64,000 nt of DNA from the NCBI RefSeq assembly GCF_031755915.1, contig NC_083387.1, positions 24,306,501-24,370,500 of the forward strand. The letters are read 5' to 3'. Position numbers and translations under genes: made by a program. The stretch is from Ziziphus jujuba. Lineage: Eukaryota; Streptophyta; Magnoliopsida; Rosales; Rhamnaceae. The notes under the pieces are model-generated. The model was not told the origin of the DNA. It did no database searches and was given only the letters and a program-made list of their open reading frames with translations. Of the stretch, positions 28,256-39,867 are shown piece after piece. Numbering within the stretch: position 1 is the stretch's first letter; each line of letters begins with the position of its first letter.

Positions 28256-28360
28256 AGAAGTAAAAGACTGAATTATCTGCTGCAGAGGAGGACAAAGGAG
28301 GTTCCTCTTCCAAGCTGCCTAAACTGTAGTTTGGAGGAGGCAATGCTTTGAGAAGATTAG
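28256..28360 (-). pseudogene. L-type lectin receptor kinase C-terminal fragment (unit A)
   Basis: Reading the - strand from about 28355 gives LLKALPPPNYSLGSLEEEPPL..., which resembles the extreme C-terminus of L-type lectin receptor kinases after the kinase domain (usually ...LPNLP.KMPVP.Y). The counterpart in unit B (61432-61600) extends further into the kinase and shows the origin more clearly. The upstream part in unit A is replaced at 28361 by the fold-back repeat. It is a fragment and not functional. Confidence 0.5.
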
Positions 28361-29800
28361 TACCGATGAAACTGACAGTAATCCATATTAGGAGTCCATG
28401 TGCTTGCTGGAAAAATTACCAACGGTTTCATCAGTAGTTATCGATACCCCATTGGTAATTTAAATTTATCCATTTTTTCAAAGCATGTCATGAAAATTCC
28501 ATCCAACAACTTTAATAATGTGTGTTTCCACCAAAAGCATGCTAAATCTAACTTTAGTAATGATCCTTAGCAAAAGAATCCATAAAAAGTTCGGAAAAAG
28601 TGAGAAAATTTCATCCAAAGTTGATTACCAATGGATCATCGGTAATTACCGATACCCCATCGGTAATTTCAATTTGACTTTTTTTCAAAGCAAATCATCA
28701 TAATTCAATCCAACAACTTCAATAATATATGTTTTCACCAAGAATATGCTAAATCTAACTTTATTAATGATCCTCAACAAAAGAATCCACACAAAAATTG
28801 GAAAAAATGGGAAAATTTCAAATAAAGTTGATTATCGCTGGGTCGTTGGTAATCAATTTTTTTTTTGTAATTTTTAGATTTTTTTTCAAAACATTCTGTG
28901 GATTATTCTATTCAGGATCAATAATATAATTATATTTAGTATGGTATTGGTGGAAACATATATTATCGAAGTTATCGGATTGAATTGTGATGATTTGTTT
29001 TAAAAAAAATTGGACGAATGTAAATTACTGATGGCCCATCGGTAATTTTTCCAGCAAATACATGGAGAACTATATTAGATTATCAACGATTTTCATCAGT
29101 AATTACCGATGGGCCGTCGGTAATCAACTTTGTTTATAATTTTCTCATTTTTTCCAAAACCTTTTGTGGATTCTTTTGTTTATGATCATTAATAAAGTTA
29201 TATTTAGCATGTTCTTGGTGGAAACACACATTATCAAAGTTGTTGAATTGAATTATAAGGATTTGTTTTGAAAAAATTGGACAAATATAAATTACCGATG
29301 GCCCATCGGTAAAACCATCGATAATTTTTTCAGCAAGTACATGGAGACCTATATTGGATTACTGACAATTTTCATCGATAATTACCGACAGATCATCAGT
29401 ATTATCGATGGGAGCTATCTGTAATTTTCCTAGCAATCTTGTCAATTTTTGGAAGGATTACCAATGGTCCATTAGTAATCAACCGTAAATCAAATTTTGC
29501 CCCTTTTTCTCTTCTTTTTGTGTTTTCTTCTCTTCAGCATTTTATTTATTATTAAATAAGGCTTCAATTAGCATGTCATATGGTGGAAATGCAAATTATA
29601 GAAGTTGTTGTGTGCAATCATTATAATTTGAATTGAAACAAATTCATCGGTAATATCGAAGGTTCGTCGATAATCAAAATTAAATAAAATTTGTGCACTT
29701 TTTTCACCTTTTTTTTTGTGTTGTCTTCTCTTTGCCATGTTACTTATCATTAAATAAGGCATGTTATAGGGTGGAAATGCACATAATAAAAATTATTGCA
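28361..29800. repeat. Fold-back repeat built from ~215-bp units
   Basis: Two direct copies of a unit (about 28440-28650 and 28655-28860; landmark 'atgctaaatctaacttta') are followed by copies in the opposite orientation (about 28865-29050, 29100-29310 and degenerate copies to about 29800; landmark 'aagttatatttagcatg'). The centre is near 28862. Motifs of the type 'attaccgatggcccatcggtaa', themselves palindromic, punctuate the units. Homology between units A and B breaks exactly at the left edge. It could be a non-autonomous DNA transposon with subterminal repeats, but I could not define termini or a target duplication. Confidence 0.7.
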
Positions 29801-31352
<1,552 letters not shown>

Positions 31353-31355
31353 ACT

Positions 31356-31545
31356 TTTTTACCAAATCACATATCCAACAATTGGGCTACTAATTACATT
31401 CCTACAATTTCATCTACATCGTCATCAGCACTTTCATCCATTTGATGCTCATGGTCGAATTGTTTTTTGGCTTGGGTTTCTTTGTTAATCTGCTTGAATA
31501 ATTTGAAAGGCACCATCATACGAATCAACCCACCAATGAAAGGCT
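31356..31545 (-). pseudogene. Unrecognised coding-like fragment
   Basis: The - strand has an open stretch reading FIGGLIRMMVPFKLFKQ followed by a lysine/glutamine-rich part and an acidic DESADDDVDEIV segment, then a stop near 31357. Its composition is unlike the surrounding AT-rich spacer and looks like a protein C-terminus. I do not recognise the family. It may belong with the other minus-strand fragments in 30.8-33.6 kb. Confidence 0.3.
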
Positions 31546-31560
31546 TTTTTTTTTTTTTGT

Positions 31561-31595
<35 letters not shown>

Positions 31596-31678
31596 GAATA
31601 AGACGCTCATATGTACTTGAGGCATATAAAATACGTCAACTCTTTGATCAAGAAAAACATACTGTCTCCTATCTATAC

Positions 31679-31713
<35 letters not shown>

Positions 31714-32510
31714 AATATACATGATAGAGAAAAATAAGAATATCTAGGATTCGTGTGTAAGGCATTTGAAGGTAAGCCTTTTAAGTAGTAATTTTTGAAA
31801 AAAGTTCTCTACTTGTCGTATATATTCTGCTAGCATCTAAATAACAGTAAATTTCCAAGCACATCAGAGATAGATACACAACTAATAAAACGTGGTCAAT
31901 GAGATTATGATTGAAACATGGTCAATGAGATTATGATAAGATAATATTAGAATGAGTATCCATTATTAGCATAGAAACATAATCAGATTGGACAATAAAG
32001 TTAATATATACATATATGCCTAGCTACTTCAAGTGTGTGTATAGATATATATGCATATGATATGGTAATCTAATGTAAGAAAATGTAACGTTGAACCAAC
32101 TCACACGTATAGAATAAAAACAAGGTAATATGTGCATGTTTTGTTTTGCCAAGATTTGAAAGGGAAAAAAAATCATAGCTTTTCCTAGCCAGACATAACA
32201 GTAGATTTTAGTTGAGAGATGAAGCTCTTTACGGAAAGCAAGATGCATTGACTAAGCAACAATTGTAATGTAAACACATTTATTCCTACATATATCTATA
32301 TATTAATATTTAAAAGATATGTATGGATGTGGAGTGAGAAAGTTTGACCATACAAGAGTCTCTTATGTCACGTCTGCATCTGGTGAGGTTTACATCCTAC
32401 ACATATCTATATATTATGCTTTCCGCAAAAAGAGAACAAAGATCAATCTAGACAACTTTGACAATGCAGCTACATGGTAACATAACAGACACAAGTAATT
32501 TTGACTCACT
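31546..32510. other. Spacer with TA and CATA microsatellites
   Basis: Contains (TA)n at about 31564-31592, (CATA)n at about 31676-31692 and (TA)n at 31692-31712. There is a short direct repeat of 'catggtcaatgagattatgat' type near 31890-31940. No gene seen. Confidence 0.7.
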
Positions 32511-32513
32511 AGT

Positions 32514-32705
32514 TCACAGTTGACCAAGATATTGGCGAATACCACATACGATCAAGAAAAGAGTAATCACATGAAAAACATGAAAGTCAGTTGCTAAGAA
32601 AAAGGTAGAACCATAAATACTATTTGAAATAGTGAATGGTGCTTGATAATATTCCATTCCTTGAAAGCCAGTGAATACTAAAGCCAGTGAAACAGTAGCT
32701 ACAGA
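32514..32705 (-). pseudogene. Mitochondrial cox3 fragment in nuclear DNA (NUMT)
   Basis: The - strand reads [20 protein letters not shown] and continues through APFTIS and [14 protein letters not shown] to [10 protein letters not shown]. This is the C-terminal third of plant mitochondrial cytochrome c oxidase subunit 3, next to the CuA-containing partner subunit in complex IV. Compared with the well-known plant protein, a few residues are missing in the 'VIIGTLF' region and several are substituted, and both ends of the gene are absent. It is a non-functional nuclear insertion of about 190 bp. Confidence 0.8.
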
Positions 32706-32754
32706 ATACCCCAAAAGGGATTTTACTCTACTTCCCTTAATCTTCACTTTACGC

Positions 32755-32975
32755 CATGCCGACTCCCCTTTCATCATAAGGCATGGAATTAGACCAAGGG
32801 GAATCTCCATGGAACTCCAAAATTGCATCTATCATGGTACAATGAGGATGAGTTTTATCTCTAACAGAAAATCCATGAACTCTATTGTTAAGCTCAATCC
32901 AACTGTTCCCGGGATCCTTTTCCACTCCTAAGTCTCTCGGTCTCTTACTCACTTCCATCTTCTCACTCCACTTCC
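32755..32975 (-). pseudogene. PPR protein C-terminal (E-domain) fragment
   Basis: The - strand reads MEVSKRPRDLGVEKDPGNSW then IELNNRVHGFSVRDKTHP. This is the hallmark end of PLS-class pentatricopeptide-repeat proteins, where the last repeats pass into the E domain ('K.PG.SWIE..N.VH.F..GD..HP'). No upstream repeats and no DYW domain are visible. It abuts the cox3 fragment in the same orientation. Probably a fragment moved here by recombination or transposition. Confidence 0.65.
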
Positions 32976-33430
32976 TAAGTACAACATATATGTTAGGTAA
33001 AATTACATATGCAAGTATTGGCTTAGGATTTAAACTAAATATCTTCTCTGCTAGACAACATTATATAATGTTAAGACATTCAAACACAAGATCACTTAAC
33101 ATTCAATAATTATCAACCTCACAAAAATTTAAACTTTAAGAAAACATATATGTTTTAGTAAGAATGAAATAGCAAGTGGGATGCTTATTGTTTATTTTTA
33201 GCATTTCTCTGTTCACTACCACTATTATGGTTCTTTTAGTCTTTGCTTAAAAAAAAAAAAAAAAAAAAAGGGGGGGGGAATGACCTAAATTGGGGTTTAC
33301 AACCAAAAAATGAAATACCAATAAAAGATTGAAACAAAATTGTAAAGCCTTGAGAAAATGTTCCACCAATCAGTGGTGGGTTTTGAATTTTTGATCAAAA
33401 AGTGACAGGGAAGTGTACCATAAACGTTTA
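32976..33430. other. Spacer with poly-A/poly-G tract
   Basis: AT-rich, with an (A)n(G)n junction at about 33249-33278. No gene seen. Confidence 0.5.
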
Positions 33431-33435
33431 TAGTG

Positions 33436-33560
33436 TCCTTGGGTGCTTCCTTATCAGATTCTTCACTGTGAGATCAGCACAGATGACAGCATGAATTATC
33501 TTATGCAGTTCTTCAAGGTTATTTGTCTTAATTCCTCTTTCCATGTACTCACCAAAGGAT
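33436..33560 (-). pseudogene. Unrecognised coding-like fragment
   Basis: The - strand has an open segment reading VKSFGEYMERGIKTNNLEEL followed by HKIIHAVICADLTVKNLIRK. It looks like a charged helical protein segment and not random AT-rich translation. Family not recognised and no adjoining exons found. Possibly another stray exon of the same kind as the NDUFV2-like piece. Confidence 0.3.
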
Positions 33561-33797
33561 TTCACTTAAAAAAAAAAGAGAAACCTAGTAAGAACTTTAA
33601 ATCTGATTTTGATAGGTGCATACAAATAAACAATAGGTGGGTTTGAAAAGAGAAATAAAGAAATGATTACCAAAAGAAGAATTACAAATAGAGAAGGATC
33701 AAAGTTTGTGATAAATGAAAAACGAAGAACACGAACAAACCCAACAAATAAACTCGATTAAAACCCAAAAATTTCAACAAGATAAACTTACTAATGA

Positions 33798-33798
33798 T

Positions 33799-33849
<51 letters not shown>
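33798..33849. repeat. (GA)n microsatellite
   Basis: About 22-25 GA units, near perfect. An open frame across it (Arg-Glu repeats) is an artefact of the dinucleotide. Confidence 0.95.
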
Positions 33850-34049
33850 ATCTTAGAGCTGTTTTGTCTTCCTCTTTTCTTCATAGTTCATTCTGGTTCA
33901 AGGGAAAAATGAACTATTTTCTTTTCAATTTTTCTTTTGATATTTGAAAAGGATATTTTAGAAATATTGAAAAATGAAAAGGTAAAACAAAAAGATTTAG
34001 ATTCTAAATGGGTAAATTTCCTTAAGGGCTTTCCAATATGGGTATTGAA

Positions 34050-34235
34050 CTAAATTTCCCTATTGATAATAGTGCAAGCCCATAAAATGAGAAACCAACC
34101 AAAATCATGGGCCCCATTTGCAAATGAGAGGGAACAACTCTAATAATTGTTCTTTAAAGTCCACTGCGAACTATTAGAAACTGAATTTCACAAGAAACAA
34201 AACAGAAATGACTCATAGAACCTGCTGTAGATGGT
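34050..34235. other. Right-hand part of duplicated unit A, left of the MULE
   Basis: Aligns with about 62390-62560 in unit B ('gagagggaa...ctaataattgtt', 'aacagaaa'). Together with 46481-46570 it forms the interrupted version of the continuous unit B sequence at 62560-62650. Non-coding. Confidence 0.65.
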
Positions 34236-34244
34236 TATCTAATA
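34236..34244. repeat. MULE target-site duplication, left (TATCTAATA)
   Basis: The 9 bp are repeated exactly at 46472-46480, the length expected for Mutator-like elements. Unit B has the related unoccupied site 'tgatcaaata' near 62560. Confidence 0.93.
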
Positions 34245-34497
34245 GGGTTTTTTTGAAAAATAGCCACTTTACAACTTCATTTTAGAAAAATAGCAAAAAA
34301 AAATTTTTTTTTTAAAAATAACCACCTTTTAGTACATCAAGACCAAAATACCCTTTTGTACTTTTTTTTGGGTCTATTTTCTCTACCGAAATACAACTTT
34401 GTTTTAGTTTGTTGTTTTTGGTTTTTTTTTTTTTTTCCTCCATTCCCTTTTCCTTTCGAAACAGAACTAGGGCATAAAAATAAAGCTTTCCCTTTCC

Positions 34498-34645
34498 CTT
34501 TAGAAACACACCAGCAGCGCCATTTTCACTTCAAGCAAAAAACACACCAGCAGCGCCATTTTTCCTTTCCCTTTAGAAGCACACCAGCAGCGCCATTTTC
34601 ACTTCAAGCAAAAAACACACCAGCAGCGCCATTCTACCCATTCGC
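34498..34645. repeat. Two tandem ~74-bp repeats near the left MULE end
   Basis: 'cctttagaa.cacaccagcagcgcc' begins near 34498 and again near 34572. Each unit contains two copies of 'cacaccagcagcgccatt' about 38 bp apart, so the motif appears four times. It is GC-richer than its surroundings and could be a binding-site array or part of an untranslated leader. Confidence 0.8.
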
Positions 34646-35869
34646 CGGTGTCATAAAAGAACCAGTTTGTTGAGACGGTGAGCTCACTCTTTGATTTTTT
34701 TAATTTTTTTTTTTTTAATTTGTTCCGACGGTTCTTCTTCTGTTTGGTGGCTCAGTTCTACCAAAGCCAAATTAGTGAATTCTTTGCATCTTCGGGATGT
34801 TTTTCTCATCATCCAAACAGAGTATTAAGTTTGTCTTTGTTCAATTTTGTTTTAATTTTTAGCTTTCAAATTTGGTGACTAGCTTGCTTAAAATTTGAAA
34901 GGTGATTCGTTAGATTTTTTATTCATATATTACGAGAAAAAAACTTATTTATTATTTTTTTTTGGAAATTTCTTCAAAAATCAATGCTCCAGATGAATGT
35001 GACAGTGAGTCAGTGACACTGTTGTGGATAACCTTAACCTGAGATATTATGAAATTTTGGTTATTGGCTGGATTTGGGCTTTTTAGAAATGTTTTTCAAC
35101 TTTTCAATCTACAAATTAAGAAGCCAGTCTCTGTATAAGTGCTGGTGGTGATATATTCTCGGATGTCTGATTTATGTTAATCTTAATACCAATTCCCATC
35201 CGGCTTGGTTTCGAACGACATACATTGCAAAAAGCGTTAGGTAGGTTGAACTTTTAGATTCCATATTCAAATCAATCTCTCTTTTATTTGTGTGCAGTGG
35301 AATACATGCAATCATTCTTGAGATGCACATTTGTTTTGCAAACAAAAGCAGAAAGTTAAAAGAGCTATCTTTCATTTTTTGCCTGTTTGGTCTTGTTTGA
35401 ATAATCCTGGGTTATTACTGAATGAAGATCGTGGTAGTTGATAATTGGTAGTTATATATAGTTTGGCAAACCGACGAAGAAACATAGAAAGAAGAATAAT
35501 ATAATGAAAAAGCAGTATCTTTGCTTTGTGTACTTGAGATTGACATCTGCAATAGTATATTGATATTTCTAATTTTGTCAGATAAAAGAGTTAATTTAGA
35601 AAGTTTATACATCTAGTTTCAATATTTATTTGCTTAAACAATTGCTAAAATAACCTGAACTTCTAATAAAACAGGGGCTATGAAAAGAATCCGAAGCCAA
35701 AACCTTGGAAGCATCCTCAGCCAATAACAAAAAGTCAGCTATTGCAAATGCTTACTTTTTAAATCTCTGTTTGTTTTATGTCATTACTTTTTATTTGTGG
35801 CTGCTTTTTAACTTGGCTGCTTTTTAACTTGCTCTTTCTTTTTTGCCATTTTTTCTGTTCATTAATGCT

Positions 35870-37400
35870 TCTTGTAGCTTCTCTGATGCTTTCTATATGT
35901 TGTTGTTAGTGATTCCATGCGGATGCTTGATTCTTGTTCTTTGTTTATGGTTTCTGTATGTACCCTTTAGATGGTTGTTGTGGCCCTTGCTTTACTAATT
36001 TTTAGTTTTCTTTTTTGTATGCATTTTTTGCATTTAATAGTGCTTCCTGGAAACTCTTGTCTTCTTGTTTATTGTTTTTTATGGACTTCTTTTTGTGTTA
36101 CCATTTTGTTGTTGTCATTTTCTGTTTTCATTACTGCTTCTTGTGGCTACTCTGTCTGTGTAGTTTGCGTTTGTTATTCCTTGCGTATATACGCCATGAT
36201 TTGTTGTACTTTGTTTATGGTTTCTTTATGTGTACCTTCGCTTTATATGAATGTTATAGCCCTTGCTTAACATATTTTTAGTCTTCTGGAAACTCTTGCT
36301 TTCTCGTGTTGTTATTTTTTGGGGTGGAATTTTGATGTTATCTTTTTTAAATCTCTGTTTGTTTTTATGTCATTACTTTCTACTTGTGGCTGCTTTTTAC
36401 TTGCTTTTTATTTATTTATTTATTTTTAAGTCATTTTTTTTCCTGTTCATTAATGCTTCTTGTGGCTGCTCTGATGCTTTCTATATGTTGTTGTTAGTTA
36501 TTCTTCGTGGATGCGTTGAATCTCTGTCCTTTATGGCTTTAGATGTTGTGGCCTTGCTTTAACTACTTTTTACTTTTCCTTTTGGTGTGCATTTATTGTA
36601 TTTAATATTGTTTCTTGGAGACTCTTGCCTTCTAGTGTTGTTGGTATTTATTGGTTTTTAGGGATTTCTTTTTGTATTACTTTTTGGTTGTTCTCATTTT
36701 TCGTTTTCATTACTGCTTCTAGTGGCTATATTCTATGTGTAGTTTGCGTTTGTTATTGCTTGTGGATGCCTTGATTCGTTGTGGTTTGTTTTTGTCTCTC
36801 TATGTACCTTTGCTTCATATGATTGTTATGGCCCCTGCTTTACAAATTTTTAGTTTTCTGTTTTGTGTGCCTGGAAATTCTTGCCTTCTTGTGTTGTCTG
36901 TGTTTATTATTTTCATGGACTTTTTTGGTTTTACTTTTTTTGTTGTCATGTTTTGTGTTTGTTACTGCTCTTGTGGCCAATGTCTAGGGGTAGTTTGTGT
37001 TTGTTATTGTTTGTGGATGCCTTGATTCATTGTGCTTTGTCTATGGTTTTTGTTTGTACTTTTGCTTTAGATGATTGTTATGGTTGTTGTTTTACTTATT
37101 TATAATTTTCTGTTTGTTTTGCATTTGTTATTGCTTCCTGGAAACTCTTGGTTTCTTCTATTGTTTGTAATCATTCTTTCTTTCACGAATGGCTTTTGAT
37201 TTCTTTTGTCCTTTCTTTGTGTTCATTGTTGCAGTATAGGTTTTCTTCTTTTTCCTCATTCTTTGTATGCTCATTGCCACTCCTTATGGCACATTTTTTT
37301 TTCTTTTATTGTTTTCTAGTTATTGCTTCCTATGGCCCTTGTTTTCTGTGTATTTTTCCATTCATCGTTCTTTTTGGATGCCTTTTGATTGTTTGAGTTT
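35870..37400. repeat. Imperfect tandem repeats (~240-330-bp unit) in the MULE
   Basis: 'ggaaactcttg'-type landmarks occur near 36048, 36290, 36618, 36872 and 37139, and 'gttatggcccttgcttta'-type landmarks near 35972, 36253, 36549, 36826 and 37076. About five diverged, T-rich copies on the + strand. Open frames across them are rich in Phe, Leu and Cys and lack exon-like composition, so I read this as a non-coding array. Confidence 0.75.
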
Positions 37401-38029
37401 TGTTAGGTCCTATATAACTCTTTCGTAGATTTCCATATATGATCTGAGTTTGACAATCCGACTTACTTTTTCACTTTTCTTGTTTTCCCCTCTACCATTT
37501 TGTTTCATGTAATGCTAAATACCTAATGTCCCATGGACTTTATGACCTTTAGCATTTTGGTCAGTTTTAATTCCTCTGGCATAAAATGTTTATCAATTTT
37601 ACATGATTCTTTTAGTTGGTTTAGCAGAGGTATTTATCTAGATTGGGATACAGTGTGGGTGGGTAATGGTGAAGAAGTTCCAACCTAATTCCAAATAAAC
37701 AACTTTTTATGCGAATATTTCCCTTACCTGTATGTCTATGGTAATATCCTAAGACACAAATATATACAGATGTATTACATTCCCTGTTATTTTAATTATC
37801 TATTTTGGTTACTCCTCTTAATTGTCTACTTCTTGTTGCTGAATAGGTCTCCGATTTGATCGGAGAAATTGAATGAAATGTGGTGCGGTAGTTGTTAAAA
37901 TTCCCTCGTTAGGGTATTTTTGTTTTCTCAATATGCTTTTTAGTGATTTTTTGATGTTACTTTTCCTAATTTCTTTCAGGACCATTTAGAATCCTGCAAG
38001 CTGGTATATTCAGGCAACAACTGATCTTG

Positions 38030-38372
38030 TTATAGATTTCTTCAGGTAATGTTGACTTCTTACTTGATATATTCACAGAATAATGATCCTGTTACACCAT
38101 TTTCAGTTGTTTTTATGTCAAAGTACATGGAAGGGAATGTCAATTGGTGCATTTCTAATCTTACACCTAAAAAATCAAGGCTGATGAGCTTTCAACAGAT
38201 TTCTTCAGGTAATGGCTATTTCTTACTTGATATTGTTGCACTATTACACTTTTTGTAGTTGTTTTTCTGTCAGAGTACTTGGAAGGGAATGTGAAAAATT
38301 GGTTTATTTATTTTCTAACTCCTGAAAAATATATCTATAGTGGTTGATGAGCTTTCATCAGATTTCTTCAGG
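38030..38372. repeat. Two tandem ~160-175-bp repeats upstream of the Ulp1 exons
   Basis: 'atttcttcaggtaa' recurs near 38037, 38202 and 38362, and 'gttgtttttctgtcagagtacttggaagggaatg' and a close variant lie between. Each repeat contains a potential splice-donor context (caggtaa), so duplicated exon ends are possible. Confidence 0.65.
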
Positions 38373-38975
38373 TAAGTGATGATTTCTCTTTCAATTGTGA
38401 ATCTTGATTGGAAAAACAATGAAAAAGCATATTTTCCTTCTTAGATTAGAGCTCAATGTTTATTTAAATTGTAAATTTATATCTGTTTTGATTGTTCAAG
38501 AATTGTACCATATATCTCATTCTTTCAGCAAGTACAAGTCCAGAAATTCTTGGAGCGCATGCTCTGTACATGGTTTGTTATTGAGGAACTGATAAATGGT
38601 TGTCAATTTCCATGGATTGGATTTTCTGTCAATTGATAATAGGTCTTCTATGACTCTTCTATAGATTTCCAGATATGGTCTGAATATATCCAGTGAACAA
38701 ATAATCTAATACCTAATCCATTTTAGATCCAAGAGTAACCAGCACTACCATTGTCAACTCCGCAAATTTTAGGTAATATATATATATATATATTGTGCAG
38801 TTTACTTTTCTTTGTTTTTATTATATTCTGATGTAATTAATGGTTTTTTTTAGAGTTTTTAGTTTTTTTTTTTTTAAAATTATACATGTCCAAATTGTGT
38901 AATGTTAACTATTTATTTATTCATGTGCCTTCCTTTATTTATTGTGCTAACTGAAATTCTGTAATGTATTGACAG

Positions 38976-39473
38976 TTGTTGATTCCACTAAACAAGCGCA
39001 ACATACATTGGGTGGTAGGGCACGTGGACTTGAAAGAGCGTCGCATGACTGTATATGATTCAGATAAGGCTGGTAACCGATACAAGGGACAAATTTATTT
39101 CCAGAAATTATGCATAATGTTACTATATTTACTGCGGTCTGCATCCTTTTATGAGCAGCGGCCGGATCTTGTAGACTCCGTTGACGAGTTTACATGTGAA
39201 TTGGCACAAAATACCCCTCAGCAAAGTAACGGGTAAAACCCCTTAATACTTACATGTTTGTTGAATAAATATTAACTATTGAATATGGTTCTAATAATAC
39301 TAATATATGTTATAATAATTGTTTGTTTTTGTAGTGGTGACTGTGGCATATTTACACTCAAGACCATCGAATTTTTACATGCTAGATTACCATTGACATT
39401 CACACAAGATGACATGGAGTTCTTTAGGAAGAAGTATGCATATGAGGCTTACAACAAAGAACTAAGCATATGA
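38976..39473 (+). CDS. MULE-borne Ulp1-like (C48) cysteine protease, C-terminal exons
   Basis: Two exons are certain: 38976-39232 and 39335-39473, joined across a GT-AG intron. The first starts after an AG acceptor, so further 5' exons exist somewhere in 34.7-38.9 kb but were not resolved. The peptidase core is complete: His in KRNIHWVVGHV, Asp in TVYDSDKAG, Gln in TPQQSNGGDCG and the nucleophile Cys in GDCGIF. The chain ends AYNKELSI. Cellular Ulp1 enzymes remove or mature SUMO; in plant MULEs the domain recurs but its benefit to the element is unknown. No stop or frameshift is seen in these exons. It is convergent with the transposase gene, with a solo LTR between them. Confidence 0.82.
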
Positions 39474-39699
39474 GCTGCGTGGTGATGCATTTTTCTTTCC
39501 TTTTGTTATGTTTATAGATGCATATTATTTATTATATTTCACTTTTAATTGTGAATATAATGGTGGCTTATAATGTTCATTTAACAAAGATAACAATGTG
39601 GTATTGATGTCAGGATAAGTAATTGACCTTATAGGAAATGTGCCATATTTATTTATTAGAATTCCGTTATGCACAAAAGCCTTAAGAGCTCAATTACAA

Positions 39700-39867
39700 A
39701 TTTTAAAAAAATTTCCGCTTGTCGCAAAATATTTCCTATAGGCGGAAGAATTTTCCTACTGGAGGAAAAATTTTCCTCCAGTCGGAAATCCCATATGAAG
39801 AAAAATTGAAACCTCTGGATAAATTTCCGCCAGGTGGAAAAATTTTCCTCCAAGCAGAAATAGTTTT
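39700..39867. repeat. Short-period TTTCCTCC/GGCGGAAA array, left of the solo LTR
   Basis: Repeated 'ttttcctcc', 'ggcggaa' and 'ggaggaaaa' words alternate on both strands every 15-30 bp. The array resumes at 42830 after the LTR and a related, denser one occurs at 45836-45990. It was therefore continuous before the LTR landed in it. Confidence 0.75.

Noticed and set aside
33715..33912. Open frame with an Arg-Glu run
   Set aside because: Caused by the (GA)n microsatellite.
34356..34878. Two + strand open frames near the left MULE end
   Set aside because: Their products are Phe-rich or made from the ~74-bp tandem repeat. No domain and no exon-like borders are visible; likely leader or array sequence.
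35971..37396. Series of 80-100-codon frames rich in Phe, Leu and Cys
   Set aside because: They follow the phase of the imperfect tandem repeats and reflect T-rich composition. No consistent splice sites or protein motifs.
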